Below are positions 63,619 to 64,000 of a stretch of DNA of 64,000 nt, piece by piece (within the stretch, counting starts at the first letter, position 1; each line of letters begins with the position of its first letter). The notes beneath the pieces were generated by a model, which did no database searches, was not told the origin of the DNA, and saw nothing but the letters and a program-made list of their open reading frames with translations. The DNA comes from Akkermansia muciniphila (GTDB lineage Bacteria > Verrucomicrobiota > Verrucomicrobiia > Verrucomicrobiales > Akkermansiaceae). The position numbers and the translations under genes were made by a program. Location: contig NZ_JABDHQ010000006.1 in the NCBI RefSeq assembly GCF_018709685.1, positions 62,001 through 126,000 of the forward strand, written 5' to 3'.

Positions 63619-64000
63619 ATGCACGATCTCAAGGCTGTATCATCCCTGTTCGATCTCCGCGGCGACTTCGTCCACGGTTACTCCTACGGCAGCGGCCATA
63701 TCAACGACACCTACTGCATCTGGGTGGACCAGGCGGGGCAGCGCATCCGCTACATCCTCCAGCGCGTGAACCACAACGTGTTCAAGCAGCCCATCCCCCT
63801 GATGGAAAACGTGAAGCGCGTGACGGACCACGCCCTGAAGCGCCTGAAGGAGGAGCAGTGCCCGGAAGCCTACCGCCGCACCCTCACGCTGGTTCCCTCC
63901 GTGGACGGCAAGCCATACGCCCTGGACGCGGACGGCAACTGCTGGCGCGTGTACCCGTTCATTGAACGTGCACGCACTTACGACCAGATTGAAACCACCA
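63619..64000 (+). CDS. phosphotransferase-family (NahK-like) sugar kinase, 3' end outside window
   Basis: ATG at 63619 opens a frame that runs off the right edge after 127 codons. The N-terminus reads MHDLKAVSSLFDLRGDFVHG, then SYGSGHINDTYCIW, a nucleotide-positioning loop, and YILQRVNHNVFKQPIPLMEN, as in N-acetylhexosamine 1-kinase (NahK) and other APH-fold kinases. The catalytic loop lies beyond the window. It starts 12 bases after the nucleotidyltransferase stop and is surely co-transcribed. In a mucin degrader the pair would salvage GlcNAc/GalNAc; the substrate is inference. Confidence 0.78.
   Translation, partial: MHDLKAVSSLFDLRGDFVHGYSYGSGHINDTYCIWVDQAGQRIRYILQRVNHNVFKQPIPLMENVKRVTDHALKRLKEEQCPEAYRRTLTLVPSVDGKPYALDADGNCWRVYPFIERARTYDQIETT

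Overview
The window looks like chromosome of a mucin-associated Verrucomicrobiota bacterium, most like Akkermansia. This is a judgement from gene content and style, not a database match. It carries a secreted GH84 hexosaminidase, a GT10 fucosyltransferase, a giant autotransporter, a hexosamine kinase plus sugar nucleotidyltransferase pair, mostly G+C-rich codon use, few clear Shine-Dalgarno sites, and sigma70-like promoters often placed only a few bases before start codons.

Left part (1-11858): the 3'-truncated DUF2339 membrane protein (-), GH84 glycosidase, recJ, then leuA preceded by a previously unmarked leucine-rich leader peptide and two mutually exclusive hairpins (a probable leucine attenuator), a GT10 fucosyltransferase, a probable pseudogene, and about 1 kb with no convincing gene. 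11859-27833 is one 5324-codon autotransporter adhesin.

Middle (27834-37050): tRNA-Ile(CAU), a MATE exporter and UbiE/MenG, tRNA-His, a small exported protein, a membrane protein, and the housekeeping operon prfA-prmC-priA-dapF on the minus strand.

37050-45540 is a strikingly AT-rich island lying against the 3' end of tRNA-Glu. It is a seven-gene plus-strand operon: a secreted YD/RHS-like protein, a radical SAM/SPASM peptide maturase, a 348-residue substrate with 32 cysteines (29 in Asp-X-Cys motifs), a small exported CarboxypepD-regulatory-like protein, two exported serine-hydrolase-like proteins and a Wzy/O-antigen-ligase-like membrane protein. I read it as an uncharacterised RiPP-like system that modifies a repetitive Asp-X-Cys protein; it is the best candidate for an undescribed system here.

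Right part (45596-64000): tRNA-Glu, a sodium:alanine symporter, a strongly folded intergenic segment before a GNAT acetyltransferase, the glutaminase-GadC-type antiporter pair (glutamine-dependent acid resistance), a 1958-residue RHS protein followed by a secreted companion, tRNA-Gly, a decayed ankyrin gene, proS, an M50 protease, a small outer-membrane barrel protein, and a nucleotidyltransferase-kinase pair that runs off the end of the window.

All positions, motifs and hairpins were read by eye; no homology search, folding or base-composition calculation was run.
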